Positions 27,616 through 37,233 of a stretch of DNA of 64,000 nucleotides are shown here, one piece after another. Numbering within the stretch: position 1 is the stretch's first letter; each line of letters begins with the position of its first letter. The notes under the pieces were generated by a model. It worked only from the letters and a program-made list of their open reading frames with translations. It was not told the DNA's origin and made no database searches. The stretch is from Algibacter pectinivorans. GTDB lineage: Bacteria; Bacteroidota; Bacteroidia; Flavobacteriales; Flavobacteriaceae. The translations under genes and the position numbers were made by a program. The DNA lies in the NCBI RefSeq assembly GCF_900112595.1, contig NZ_FOMI01000007.1, positions 14,078 through 78,077 on the forward strand, read 5' to 3'.

Positions 27616-30600
27616 TTATTTATACTTTTCAATGGCTATTTTTATACATTCTTCAATAAGGTAATCTATCTTACCCCAATCTGTATCTAAATCGAATTTT
27701 TGATGTAAATCATAAATAGCATCACCTAACTCTATATTGATTTTCCCTGTAATATCTTCGTTTTTATGCCAGTCAATTATCTTTTTTTCATTTAGATAAA
27801 TATGTTCTTTCACTATATTATCAATAGCTAAACTTATTTCAATATGGAATGGTGTTTTTAATAATTCAACATCTTCAAAAACCGAGCAGCTATAATTATA
27901 AAAAGCTATAGCCACCGTGTTATCTGCTAATTCTTCTGGAGCATCTTTAGAGCGACCATTAAAAAATTCATCTTGGTATTCTTTAGTTTTTTTTAAGTAT
28001 TCAGCTTCGTCTATACGTCTTTGATGGTAGGCTGCAATAGTTTCTTTAATAAGGTCTGCCAGTTTTCTATAATAAATAGGGTCTTCCTGCATCTTTATAT
28101 TGATAGCCTTAACTGTTCTACTAGCAATATGATCTGCTTGAGCAGCTTTCCCTTTAATATTTTCTACCTGTGCATCACGTTCTTCTTTGTTAAATATATC
28201 AACCAGCTCTGTGATTTTCATCACTTCGCCATCAGTTGTAATATGCTTATTAATAAGTTTCTGAATTTGTGGTTCAAACTCTTTATATGCAATATCATCA
28301 TTGTAACGTCTAGTAACATCTACACGTAATTTCAAAAAGAACTTTGCATCTCGCTTGTAGTTGTCTATCTTCTTTTTATCTGTATTGGTAACAAAATCTA
28401 CTGAAGAAAGTGCTAGTTTTAAAAGTCTTGCGAACTGAGACACTTTAGTATAAAACTTGTTTCTTACGTCTTCAGGCGACAAGTGTTCTTCATATGCAGT
28501 TGTTTCTAAATGTTTTCCTTTTAAAGTTTTAAAAATATCCCACAATTCTGAGTGTGCCTGCGGTAGTTTGGCAATCTCATCTTTAATATTGGTTAGTGTG
28601 CCTTCTAAGTCTTCTTCTTCAAATCCATCTAAATTTGAATAGGTACTTAAAGCAGTATCCAAATTTTCAAGATTACCATAATAATCTACAATATAACCAT
28701 AATCTTTACCAGGATAAACACGATTTACACGTGCTATGGCTTGTAGTAATGTGTGTTCTTTAAGCGAACGGCATAAATATAAAACGGTATTGTTTGGTGC
28801 ATCAAAACCAGTTAAAAGCTTTGCAACAACTATTAGTATTTCTGGTTTATCACGTTTTTTAAACTGATTGATGATACTTTTTTCGTATTTCTTTAGATCA
28901 CCATACTTATCTATCATCGCATTGAGATAGGTGTCTTCTCTTCTTTTGTCTTCGTTTTCATTAAAATAACCATCTTCTGTTCCTTCTCTTTGGTCAGATT
29001 GCGTTACTACAACCTCAGAATCCACCATTCCGATTTCATCTAAAAATTCTTTGTATTTTAAAGCTGCTTTTATGGTTGGTGCTACTAATTGTGCTTTTGG
29101 TTTATAATTGTCATTATGTGTTTGAAAAAATGCTGTATAATGCTCGCTAATGTCTAATGCTCTGCACATAATAACTTCATCTGCTTTATTCAATTCATTT
29201 ACAGTATTGAATTTTTGTTTCAACTTTGCACGCCCACGTTCTGAAAGATTATTACGCTCTACTAGTTTTTCAAAGTAGGTATTTAAAGGAGCTTCATTTA
29301 ACATTATATGTGTATGTCTTCCTTCATATAATAATGGTACTACAGCACCATCTTCAACAGCATTTTTTACGGTATATGCTTTGCCTATATAGCCTCCAAA
29401 TTTATTAGCAGTACTTTTTTCTTTTTTCATTAAGGGTGTACCTGTAAAAGCTAGAAAACAAGCATTAGGAAATACACGTTGCATACTTACGTTAAACGTA
29501 CCGTATTGCGTTCTGTGTCCTTCATCAATTAACACAAAAATATCTGATGAAGTAAACGGTTTCTTGTTGTTTTTTACCGCTGCTTCAAACTTGTTGATAA
29601 TGGTTGTTATAATTGCGTCATTACTATCTTCTAATAACTCCGTAAGGTGTGCACCTGTCTTAGCTTGACGTACTTCTTTTTTACATTTTTTAAAAGTATC
29701 TGAAATCTGATCATCAAGGTCAACTCGGTCTGTAACTAAAATTATTTTAGGGTTTGAAATATGAGGATTTGACGCTAACATTTGCGCAAGCATTACCATA
29801 GTCAATGATTTTCCACTTCCTTGCGTATGCCAAATAACGCCTCCTTGACGTTTACCAGTTTTATCAAATTTAGTGACACGATTAATAGTGTTGTTAACGG
29901 CAAAATATTGTTGATATCGTGCTACTTTTTTAGTACCATCATCATAGAGTGTGAAGTTTAAAATTAAGTCTAGTAAACGTTCTGGACGACATAAATTATA
30001 GAGTAATTTATCTTGTTCTGTAAACAAACGTTCTTCTGTGTCTATGCTATCAAAAGTTTTTCGTATATATTCAGTACGTTCTTCAAAAACCATATTCTTT
30101 TGGTCTTCATCTAAAGATTTGTTTTTAAGTTTTTTTAACTTAGACCAATATGCTTTTTCGGCTTCTCCAGATGTAAATTGTTCTGTCCATTTTGCCCAAA
30201 ATTCTTTACTTGTATCTGTAGTTGCATATTTACCTTGGTTGGTTGCGACACTTAATAACAAACTAGAATACACGTATAAAGACCGAATACCTTTACTGCC
30301 AAAATTTCTAATATGCTGTTCTATTGCTAAGTCTACTGGAGGTTTTGTGCCACCTAAAGAAGGGCTTTTACATTCTATAATAACAGAAGGAATTCCATTA
30401 ATAAACAACACTAAATCTGGTCTGTAGGTATCTGTTCTAGCGGTTCTTAATACAGGAAACTCTTCGGTTACGTGATACACGTTGTTCTCAGGTTTTTTCC
30501 AGTCTATAAAATTTATATTATGGCTTTTTTTATCGCCATCAATACTTTGCTCAAAAGCTTTACCTAAAGTAATTAAATCGTAAAAGGCTTTGTTTGCGTT

Positions 30601-30870
30601 GATAAAACCATCTTGTATAGGTAGATCTTTTACTGCTAAAACAGCTGAGTTAATGTTAGCATCTGAAAAGGCATATTGCTTACCACGACGATTAATTTTA
30701 TTGATCTTCTGTAATTGTTTGCGTAACACTTCTGTAAATAAAACTTGTGCCTTTCCGCCCCTCCATTGTTCTGCTTGCTTTGGAGATACATAGTTATACC
30801 CCATATTAATGAGTAGTTGCAATGCTGGTATTTGAGAAACATTATCTTCTATATATGATGGTGTACTCAT
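27616..30870 (-). CDS. hsdR: Type I restriction enzyme, R subunit
   Basis: A 1,084-residue motor-nuclease. The N-terminal nuclease has the PD-(D/E)xK pattern PDLVLFINGIPSVIIECKSP (residues 151-170). Helicase motifs follow: Walker A HTQGSGKSLTMVM, DEGH in VLIDEGHRTQYG, and FTGTPL. A C-terminal helical part binds the methyltransferase core. With HsdM and HsdS it cuts unmethylated DNA after translocation. It is separated from hsdS by two extra genes and by a gap holding a candidate small RNA, so it probably has its own promoter. Confidence 0.96.
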   Translation of the reverse strand: MSTPSYIEDNVSQIPALQLLINMGYNYVSPKQAEQWRGGKAQVLFTEVLRKQLQKINKINRRGKQYAFSDANINSAVLAVKDLPIQDGFINANKAFYDLITLGKAFEQSIDGDKKSHNINFIDWKKPENNVYHVTEEFPVLRTARTDTYRPDLVLFINGIPSVIIECKSPSLGGTKPPVDLAIEQHIRNFGSKGIRSLYVYSSLLLSVATNQGKYATTDTSKEFWAKWTEQFTSGEAEKAYWSKLKKLKNKSLDEDQKNMVFEERTEYIRKTFDSIDTEERLFTEQDKLLYNLCRPERLLDLILNFTLYDDGTKKVARYQQYFAVNNTINRVTKFDKTGKRQGGVIWHTQGSGKSLTMVMLAQMLASNPHISNPKIILVTDRVDLDDQISDTFKKCKKEVRQAKTGAHLTELLEDSNDAIITTIINKFEAAVKNNKKPFTSSDIFVLIDEGHRTQYGTFNVSMQRVFPNACFLAFTGTPLMKKEKSTANKFGGYIGKAYTVKNAVEDGAVVPLLYEGRHTHIMLNEAPLNTYFEKLVERNNLSERGRAKLKQKFNTVNELNKADEVIMCRALDISEHYTAFFQTHNDNYKPKAQLVAPTIKAALKYKEFLDEIGMVDSEVVVTQSDQREGTEDGYFNENEDKRREDTYLNAMIDKYGDLKKYEKSIINQFKKRDKPEILIVVAKLLTGFDAPNNTVLYLCRSLKEHTLLQAIARVNRVYPGKDYGYIVDYYGNLENLDTALSTYSNLDGFEEEDLEGTLTNIKDEIAKLPQAHSELWDIFKTLKGKHLETTAYEEHLSPEDVRNKFYTKVSQFARLLKLALSSVDFVTNTDKKKIDNYKRDAKFFLKLRVDVTRRYNDDIAYKEFEPQIQKLINKHITTDGEVMKITELVDIFNKEERDAQVENIKGKAAQADHIASRTVKAINIKMQEDPIYYRKLADLIKETIAAYHQRRIDEAEYLKKTKEYQDEFFNGRSKDAPEELADNTVAIAFYNYSCSVFEDVELLKTPFHIEISLAIDNIVKEHIYLNEKKIIDWHKNEDITGKINIELGDAIYDLHQKFDLDTDWGKIDYLIEECIKIAIEKYK

Positions 30871-30900
30871 AGTATATTTTTTACATTATTGTTAATAACT

Positions 30901-31034
30901 TTGTTTGTATTACAAATTTTTGTAATTTTGCAATGTCATTACCCAAAGGGTAAAGGACTTGGCTTAGCACTTGTTGCATCAGTCGTATTGCCTTAAGATA
31001 CGTACCTCGCTTACGAAGTGAGGTTTTTTTTTGT
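30901..31034 (+). ncRNA. Candidate small RNA 1, upstream of hsdR
   Basis: Promoter TTG (30901-30903), 19 bases, TAATTTTG (30923-30930), then about 95 transcribed bases. These include the small hairpin ACCC-AAA-GGGT and end in a clear terminator: CCTCGCTT/AAGTGAGG (31005-31023) plus nine T. It runs opposite to all neighbouring genes and fills the gap between hsdR and the 31037 gene. A second RNA of the same layout lies upstream of thsA (37234-37369); they share TTGTT-(2-3 nt)-ATCAGT and a T run followed by GTCTT. No known family was recognised. Confidence 0.55.
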
Positions 31035-31036
31035 CT

Positions 31037-31549
31037 TTAATTTTTGTAATCATTATACCAATTATTAAATCTTGGTTTTTCTAATTCATCTACTTTAAAC
31101 GCTGTAACTAGCTGTAAATTAGTGGTTATTTCTCTAATAATTACCACATAATCTTTTTCGTGTAACCAATAGTATTGTTGGTTTTTACCATTAGCATGTA
31201 CACGCTCAAAATAACGAACTCTAGCATCTTCTTTAAAATGAATTACTGGCTTTATCCAGTGAATTTTATTCGTTCTTTCAGGGTCAAAATATCGTTTTTT
31301 AGAATGCTTACTTTCTCTAGTGCAAATATGCTCAAAACCAACAGGTTTTCCTTTAAACAAAGGATGTCTTGACTTCCTTTTATCATAAGCTACTTGTATC
31401 TTGTTGATAAAAATAGGTTCGTCTATCATATCTTTTTTAAACACACCATAGAGTTTATACATTTGTTCCTTATCTGGTCCATCTAGGTCTAAATATTCAA
31501 ATAAATCTTCTACAAGGTCTAACTCGTGTTCTTCCTCAAAATAATTCAT
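31037..31549 (-). CDS. Unknown protein, possible BECR-type nuclease, partner of DUF3800
   Basis: A 170-residue protein with an acidic N-terminus (FEEEHELDLVEDLFEYLDLD) and a basic, His-rich centre (FEHICTRESKHSKKRYFDPE). The C-terminus (YYWLHEKDYVVIIREI, LQLVTAFKVD) resembles the final strands of Barnase/EndoU/ColE5/RelE-like nucleases, where a line such as LVTAF is common. That link is an inference. It overlaps the DUF3800 gene by one base, so the two are coupled. It sits between hsdS and hsdR, an unusual place. Confidence 0.55.
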   Translation of the reverse strand: MNYFEEEHELDLVEDLFEYLDLDGPDKEQMYKLYGVFKKDMIDEPIFINKIQVAYDKRKSRHPLFKGKPVGFEHICTRESKHSKKRYFDPERTNKIHWIKPVIHFKEDARVRYFERVHANGKNQQYYWLHEKDYVVIIREITTNLQLVTAFKVDELEKPRFNNWYNDYKN

Positions 31550-32286
31550 TACTGTTTGTTTTGAGTTTGAATTTGAAAATCGAAAATATTAAACTTCTCT
31601 TCAAACGGAGCTGTACCATCGTCTAACTGATAACCAGATTTTTGTTCTAAATACGCTACAATATCTTTTTTTACCTGTGATGATGTTGCTAGTAAATGCA
31701 AGCCTCTTGCTTTATAGGTTATGGCACCAATAAAAAAATCGGCTAATTGCAAAAATTCATTTTCGTCTGAGCGGATGTGCTGAAAAAAATTAAAAGGAGA
31801 ATCTCTATTGTATTTTTGCCTGTATTCTTCATTTAAACGCTTGTCTAACTTGGTTAAGCGTTCTTTACCTCTGGTATCTTTAATGTCTAAAACTACCTTA
31901 TGTGGATTTTCTAAATAGTTTACCCAAGGGTTTCTCAGTAACAAAAAAACAAGTGTGTAGTAAAACGAGTTGTGGTCGCCTCTATTGAATTTAGAATGGT
32001 CTAGTTGTGCTTTGTTTTTTACCAAAATGGCTCTAAATTCTATATTATTTTCAAAAAAGAAATCTATAATCGCTTTATAAAATGGTAAACGATTGTTAGA
32101 GAGTTTATTCCATTTAATTTCTGTAGGCGCTTTATATTTTAATTTAATTTTTTTAAGCTCATTTTTATACAAAACATAATCTTTAGATGCTATTTTGGTA
32201 TAACCAATACACATTAATGGGTGTATGTCATTTTCTAAATGACAGCTTTCATCTATATAAATGTTATGTTGGTATGCTGTTGTCAT
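31549..32286 (-). CDS. DUF3800 domain protein
   Basis: A 245-residue protein of the DUF3800 family, thought to have an RNase H-like fold. Acidic positions are visible: IYIDES at the N-terminus, VLDIKDTR in the middle, and NEFLQLADFFIGAITYK near the C-terminus. The IKWNKL segment is also characteristic. DUF3800 proteins are frequent in defence islands and phages with unknown function. It starts 6 bases after the hsdS stop and overlaps the next gene. Confidence 0.75.
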   Translation of the reverse strand: MTTAYQHNIYIDESCHLENDIHPLMCIGYTKIASKDYVLYKNELKKIKLKYKAPTEIKWNKLSNNRLPFYKAIIDFFFENNIEFRAILVKNKAQLDHSKFNRGDHNSFYYTLVFLLLRNPWVNYLENPHKVVLDIKDTRGKERLTKLDKRLNEEYRQKYNRDSPFNFFQHIRSDENEFLQLADFFIGAITYKARGLHLLATSSQVKKDIVAYLEQKSGYQLDDGTAPFEEKFNIFDFQIQTQNKQ

Positions 32287-32292
32287 ATTAAT

Positions 32293-33516
32293 CTATTTTA
32301 CTCGCTTTTTACCCGTTAATAATTGCTGCATTAAACCTTTTTTCTGTTCTTTCAATTTCAATAAATAGGCTTTCTTTTCTTCAATTTCTACATCAGCTAA
32401 ACCAATAATTTTTGAAATTTCTTTTTGTTCTTCTATAGATGAAGGAGCATTGAATCTCACAATTTTAAAATCTTTGAATTTACACATCCAAGTATCACTA
32501 ACCATTCCTTGTGAATTTCTGTAAAACTTATGTATCATATCATCTAATTTAAATAGATGACTAAAAAAGACTGAATCACAATTTTCTTTAGGTTTTAATA
32601 TAGTATAAGCAGGACTTACAATACCTTCAAGTTGTGATAATGCACTTCTACCTTGCCACATACGCATCGTATTGTATCCAATATCTCCATTACAAATTCG
32701 CTTATATTTAGATTTATTAGAATTTGAAGTATCTTTTTTATTAGAATCATCTTGAGGATAAACACCTTCTTTACCAACTGATAGCAATGGTAAATTATCT
32801 AAACCTGTTTCTTTTCGTTCCGTAAAATAACTTCCTAATTTATCTTCCTTCCACTCCTCACTAAACCCAGACAATCTTTTTTTACCAGACAACAACGCTT
32901 GCATTAACCCTTTTTTACGCAATTGTAATTTTTCAATAAGGTTTTGGGTAGTTTCTATGGCTTCATCCCATTGCGAGAGGATTTCTGCTATTTTTTTTTG
33001 TTCTTTTAGAGGGGGGAGAGGTATTTTATAAGTAAATAGTTCTTTCAAAGTTATGCTAACTTGATTAGCATTACCTCTGACTATAGTTTCAATAAAATTG
33101 AGATATTTTTTTAATTTAAAATTATGATAAATGTAGTTTTGATTAACTTTCTCTTTTATTCCCCTTAGAATTACTGCATTTTGATTGAGAAGTGCACCTT
33201 GATGTTTTTTTTGAACTTTTATTACTTTACCAACCATCGAGTCATACATTGGTGGTTTGGAGCCAACAGTAGTAAAAACCAAATCACCCTCCATTAATTC
33301 CCATTTTTTATATTCTCCACTTTCATTACTAACATAAATAGGGTTATCGTCCTTTATAGTATGCGCATTGGTATCTGAAATCCTTATTACTCTGGAGCCT
33401 TTATTAGTGTAATTAATTGATTTAAATGCATAGCCTTTTGTATAAGATGTAATATCCCCTAGATTTACAAGTTTCCATGTATTCGGTATTGAAGTCTTAG
33501 TTTTTGTTGCTCTCAT
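32293..33516 (-). CDS. hsdS: Type I R-M specificity subunit, two target domains
   Basis: A 407-residue HsdS with two target-recognition domains (about 12-160 and 215-355). Each is followed by a conserved coiled-coil spacer: IPLPPLKEQKKIAEILSQWD with KGLMQALLSGKKRL, and the C-terminal EEQKEISKIIGLADVEIEEK with KGLMQQLLTGKKR. It sets the bipartite DNA target of the HsdM/HsdS methylase and of restriction. One base separates it from hsdM. The recognised sequence cannot be deduced. Confidence 0.95.
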   Translation of the reverse strand: MRATKTKTSIPNTWKLVNLGDITSYTKGYAFKSINYTNKGSRVIRISDTNAHTIKDDNPIYVSNESGEYKKWELMEGDLVFTTVGSKPPMYDSMVGKVIKVQKKHQGALLNQNAVILRGIKEKVNQNYIYHNFKLKKYLNFIETIVRGNANQVSITLKELFTYKIPLPPLKEQKKIAEILSQWDEAIETTQNLIEKLQLRKKGLMQALLSGKKRLSGFSEEWKEDKLGSYFTERKETGLDNLPLLSVGKEGVYPQDDSNKKDTSNSNKSKYKRICNGDIGYNTMRMWQGRSALSQLEGIVSPAYTILKPKENCDSVFFSHLFKLDDMIHKFYRNSQGMVSDTWMCKFKDFKIVRFNAPSSIEEQKEISKIIGLADVEIEEKKAYLLKLKEQKKGLMQQLLTGKKRVK

Positions 33517-33517
33517 T

Positions 33518-35002
33518 CTAATATCCCATTTCTTTCAAATAAACCTCCATCTGTGATTCTACCTCGCTTAATTTCGCTTTCAAGGCAACTATTTCTTTTT
33601 GAGTCTCGACAATATCGACAGGCTCTTCTTCTACAAACGTATCAACATATCTAGGGATATTAAGATTGTAGTCGTTCTCTTGTATTTCTTCTAATGTAGC
33701 AATATGGCTGTATTTATCTACTGTTTTCCATTCGGCAAAGGTGTTGTAGATTTTATCTACATCTTCCTCGCGTAATCTGTTTTGGTTTTTACCGTTTTCA
33801 AATTCGTTACTGGCATCTATAAATAAGATATCTGTATTGTTTCCTTTATTTTTGTCAAAAATTAAAATAGAAGCAGGAATACCTGTACCAAAAAATAAAT
33901 TTGCAGGTAAACTAACCACTGCTTTTAAAAGGTTTTCATCAATCAATTGCTTACGTATTTTACCCTCACTACTTCCTCTAAATAACACGCCGTGTGGTAA
34001 AATAACACCTGCTTTTCCGTGTTCGTTTAAGGTTTCTATCATATGGGTAATAAATGCATAATCACCTTTGCTTTTAGGTGGTACACCTCTATGAAAACGG
34101 CTGTATCTATCAGAAGAAGCATCTTCTGCCCCCCATTTATCTAAAGAAAACGGTGGATTTGCTACTACAATATCAAATTTCATTAAAGCATCATTCTCAA
34201 CCAATTTTGGAGAGTTCAAGGTGTCTCCCCATTCTATAGTGGCATTATCCATTTCGTGCAAGAACATATTCATACGTGCCAATGCATAAGTAGAACCATT
34301 TACTTCTTGCCCATTAAGCGAAACATTAGTACTGCCAACCTCTTTTGCTACTTTAAGTAACAGCGAACCAGAACCACAAGTTGGGTCGCAAATACGGTCT
34401 CCAGCTTTTGGTTCTACCAATTTTGCTAATAATTGAGATACTTGTGATGCTGTATAAAATTCTCCTGCTTTTTTACCTGCGCCAGCAGCAAAGTTTCCAA
34501 TCAAATACTCATAAGCGTCTCCAATAACATCATTACCAACAAGGTTAGATGGTCTTAGGTCTAATGCTTTGAAATCATTTAGTAAATGCTGTAAACGTCT
34601 GTTTCTATCCGTTGTTTCTCCCAGATTTGCTTCACTATTATAATCGATGTTTCTAAACACCTTTTCTAATTTGCTTCTATTGGCTTCTTCTAAGGCTTCT
34701 AGTCCAATATTAATAATGTCTCCTAAATTGCTTTCGTTACGTTTTTCATATAGATAATCAAAAGACGATTTTTCAGGCAACGAAAAACGCTCGTGTTTTA
34801 AAGCACGTTCTATTCGCATTTTATCTCCATTATACTTTTTCTCGTATTCTTCTTTTTTCTCTTTGTTTACATCACTTATGTATTTAATAAAGAGCATTGT
34901 AAGTATGTAGTCTTTGTATTGCCCTGCATCTACTGTACCTCTAAAGGTATCGCAGGCTTTCCATACTTTATTGTTAATGTCACTTTGTGTTAGTTTACTC
35001 AT
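33518..35002 (-). CDS. hsdM: Type I R-M methyltransferase subunit
   Basis: A 494-residue N6-adenine methyltransferase. It has an HsdM N-terminal helical domain (to about 150), the SAM-binding DPTCGSG (residues 206-212) and the catalytic NPPF (282-285), followed by a C-terminal helical tail that contacts HsdS. It protects host DNA by methylating the HsdS-defined site. It is the first gene of the classical hsdM-hsdS pair here and begins 54 bases after thsB, with a hairpin in between. Confidence 0.96.
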   Translation of the reverse strand: MSKLTQSDINNKVWKACDTFRGTVDAGQYKDYILTMLFIKYISDVNKEKKEEYEKKYNGDKMRIERALKHERFSLPEKSSFDYLYEKRNESNLGDIINIGLEALEEANRSKLEKVFRNIDYNSEANLGETTDRNRRLQHLLNDFKALDLRPSNLVGNDVIGDAYEYLIGNFAAGAGKKAGEFYTASQVSQLLAKLVEPKAGDRICDPTCGSGSLLLKVAKEVGSTNVSLNGQEVNGSTYALARMNMFLHEMDNATIEWGDTLNSPKLVENDALMKFDIVVANPPFSLDKWGAEDASSDRYSRFHRGVPPKSKGDYAFITHMIETLNEHGKAGVILPHGVLFRGSSEGKIRKQLIDENLLKAVVSLPANLFFGTGIPASILIFDKNKGNNTDILFIDASNEFENGKNQNRLREEDVDKIYNTFAEWKTVDKYSHIATLEEIQENDYNLNIPRYVDTFVEEEPVDIVETQKEIVALKAKLSEVESQMEVYLKEMGY

Positions 35003-35016
35003 TTTTTATTTTTTTA

Positions 35017-35044
35017 AAGGAGCGATAGCTTCCTATCGCTCCTT
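35017..35044. other. 12-bp hairpin between thsB and hsdM
   Basis: A perfect stem AAGGAGCGATAG/CTATCGCTCCTT with a 4-nt loop. Read on the minus strand it is followed by an A-rich rather than T-rich tract just before the hsdM start, so it is not a classical terminator for thsB. It may be an RNA-processing or stability element, or a weak plus-strand terminator. Confidence 0.6.
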
Positions 35045-35056
35045 ATTAGTTTTATT

Positions 35057-35668
35057 TTATCTTGATTTTTTCAAATTATAATTACCAGTCGCTTTACTTT
35101 TATCATATGCATTTTCAATATAATATGAAGGATTTTGCAAAAATCCTTCTTCATCTATTAAAGCAATGTAAGAGCCATTCAATTGGTCAAAAGATTGACA
35201 GGTTGGACAAGAATATTTATCATCTGTATCTAAATTATACCTATTACTATTAATGATGCTATAGAGTTTTGAATCGTCTATATATCTAGTTGAACAACCA
35301 TCAGCGTTCTGATTACTACTAACGAGCCAATCGTAACTGCCATTGTGTTTCATAATTACACCAACAAGTCCATTAGTTCTAGAGGTTGTAGATTGTCTTT
35401 TGTATTCTTTAAGAGAATACTCAATTTCCCAATCAATCCAATTACTGTCTTTTATGTTTGGAGATATAATTACTATCGTAACTGATGTGCCAAAGATTTT
35501 ATCTTTCAAGCTGTTCTTAATTCTATCAACGGTTTCACCAGACATATCAGGAGATTCTGCAGTCTCTCCCGAATAATACCTTGCATCATCACCTAATTTT
35601 TCAATGATGGCATCCCTTAAATCTTGAGCTTCGCTATGCTTGTATGAAATAAATGTTTCTCTAGCCAT
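35057..35668 (-). CDS. thsB: Thoeris ThsB, TIR-like sensor enzyme
   Basis: A 203-residue protein with a ThsB-type TIR domain (formerly DUF1863): TFISYKHSEAQDLRDAIIEK at the start, VTIVIISPNIKDSNWIDWEI with the catalytic Glu at residue 81, then GVIMKHNG. In Thoeris, ThsB senses phage infection and makes a cyclic ADP-ribose-type signal from NAD+ that activates ThsA. A CPTC pair near residue 155 lies in the C-terminal region. It starts 2 bases after the thsA stop, so the pair is one operon. Confidence 0.9.
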   Translation of the reverse strand: MARETFISYKHSEAQDLRDAIIEKLGDDARYYSGETAESPDMSGETVDRIKNSLKDKIFGTSVTIVIISPNIKDSNWIDWEIEYSLKEYKRQSTTSRTNGLVGVIMKHNGSYDWLVSSNQNADGCSTRYIDDSKLYSIINSNRYNLDTDDKYSCPTCQSFDQLNGSYIALIDEEGFLQNPSYYIENAYDKSKATGNYNLKKSR

Positions 35669-35670
35669 AA

Positions 35671-37161
35671 TTATTTTTTTAAGGTTTTTAATAATTCCTT
35701 TAAAATCTTGACGGCTCTTGCGAAAGTGGTTTTCTCATCCGCTAACTCTTTAAGTATTGGCATTACGACATCTGGATTATCGTAATACTCCTTTGGAGCT
35801 TTTGAAATAACATCATAAATACTTTTGGAAGCTGAACCTGTTAATCCTATTGGAATACACATACATCCATTTTGATGCGCAATTTCAAATTCATCCATCA
35901 TACCGCTAGCTTCAACAATCTCTTCATCTACTAGCTTATTTCCAAAAACAAAAATTGATATTCCACATTGTGAAATCATCTTTTGCCTATAGTCCGACCA
36001 CAACTCTTTTAGGTTTTTAGAACCAGTTTCAAATTGTGGAAATGGCTTTAAGATTAGTTGACTTTCGGAGTATTTATTAGGTTTGCTTTGTATGGTTTCT
36101 AACGCACCATTAATTACGGAACTTCCAATACCCCAACCAAAACCATTAACTATCTTATAGTTATTCTCAATTACTGCTTTAGATAAATTATGCACAAAAC
36201 CGATAGCATCATGCTTATTATGAGGTTCGTATGTTTCTGCACTTCCTGATATGAAAATTGTTCTTTTCTTATATCTAGCTTCTATTTCTTCTAGAATACC
36301 TGTTATATCACTATAACTATCTACAAGTAAAGTTTTAATTCCGTACCTTTTTAAATCGTTAATTGTAAGTGATTGCCTTCTGTTATTGTAATCTAAAGCT
36401 GCTTGGTCAGAATTAAGAGAATCCCCTAATTCGTGTCTTTTTACAAAACAGTAATGTGTTCTTTTATTTTTACTAAATCTAAAATTCAAACGACTTAAAA
36501 CATAATCAAGATTTGGGTCAGTAAAACTGAAACCAATGAATAAAAATGTTTTTGTAATTAATTCACCACTTAAAGCATTTAAAAATGGCTCGTGGGTTTG
36601 GTAATATTGTTCGTATTGCTCTTTAGTTAAAATTGCTTCATCTGGATGATTAACATCACCGTGCATTTTATATACTACTAAGTCTCTTTTGGGTTTTGTG
36701 GTAAGTAACTGATTATTCATGTACTTAACATCTACTACCTTATTCTCTTTTAAATAGGATTTCTCAATCAACTTATCATAGTTGGTCGTCCAAATAGATG
36801 AAACTGGAAGTCTCGAAATAACTCTGTGATTTTCCGTTTCATCAGTGTCTTCTGTAAATTCATCTAATATTTTTTGATTTAGCTTAGATCTATTTTGATT
36901 TTCGTTGACGTGATACTGAGCTATAGAAACTAAATCTTTTTCTTGATTAATATCTAAACCTAAATCCTGAGCAATTTCACTCATTAATTCAGGCCAATTT
37001 ACGTAACCAGCAGGTATTGATAGTCCTGCTCCAGCAAAGATGGATGCAACACCTTCATTAAGTTTTTTTACATAATCATTTATAAACACCTCAATTTCAG
37101 GTGAAAATTGTTTTTTTACTTTGTCTTTTCCAGACGTGTTTTTTGCATTGTTTTTATGCAT
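35671..37161 (-). CDS. thsA: Thoeris ThsA, SIR2-SLOG effector
   Basis: A 496-residue protein of the usual ThsA length. The N-terminal SIR2 NADase domain (about 25-285) has FAGAGLSIPAG, SIWTTNYDKL with Asn127 and YKMHGDVNHP with His167, the two catalytic positions of the family, and FLFIGFSFTDPNLDYVLSRL. The C-terminal SLOG domain (about 300-490) has TIFISGSAE and NGFGWGIGSSVINGAL, the pocket expected to bind the ThsB signal. On activation it would empty cellular NAD+ and abort infection. It is the first gene of the pair; a candidate small RNA diverges from it. Confidence 0.92.
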   Translation of the reverse strand: MHKNNAKNTSGKDKVKKQFSPEIEVFINDYVKKLNEGVASIFAGAGLSIPAGYVNWPELMSEIAQDLGLDINQEKDLVSIAQYHVNENQNRSKLNQKILDEFTEDTDETENHRVISRLPVSSIWTTNYDKLIEKSYLKENKVVDVKYMNNQLLTTKPKRDLVVYKMHGDVNHPDEAILTKEQYEQYYQTHEPFLNALSGELITKTFLFIGFSFTDPNLDYVLSRLNFRFSKNKRTHYCFVKRHELGDSLNSDQAALDYNNRRQSLTINDLKRYGIKTLLVDSYSDITGILEEIEARYKKRTIFISGSAETYEPHNKHDAIGFVHNLSKAVIENNYKIVNGFGWGIGSSVINGALETIQSKPNKYSESQLILKPFPQFETGSKNLKELWSDYRQKMISQCGISIFVFGNKLVDEEIVEASGMMDEFEIAHQNGCMCIPIGLTGSASKSIYDVISKAPKEYYDNPDVVMPILKELADEKTTFARAVKILKELLKTLKK

Positions 37162-37233
37162 TTTCTAATAATTTAAAATACACTCAATATCTCGGAGTAG
37201 AGCGTGTGAATCCGAGTCTATACATATCGCAAT

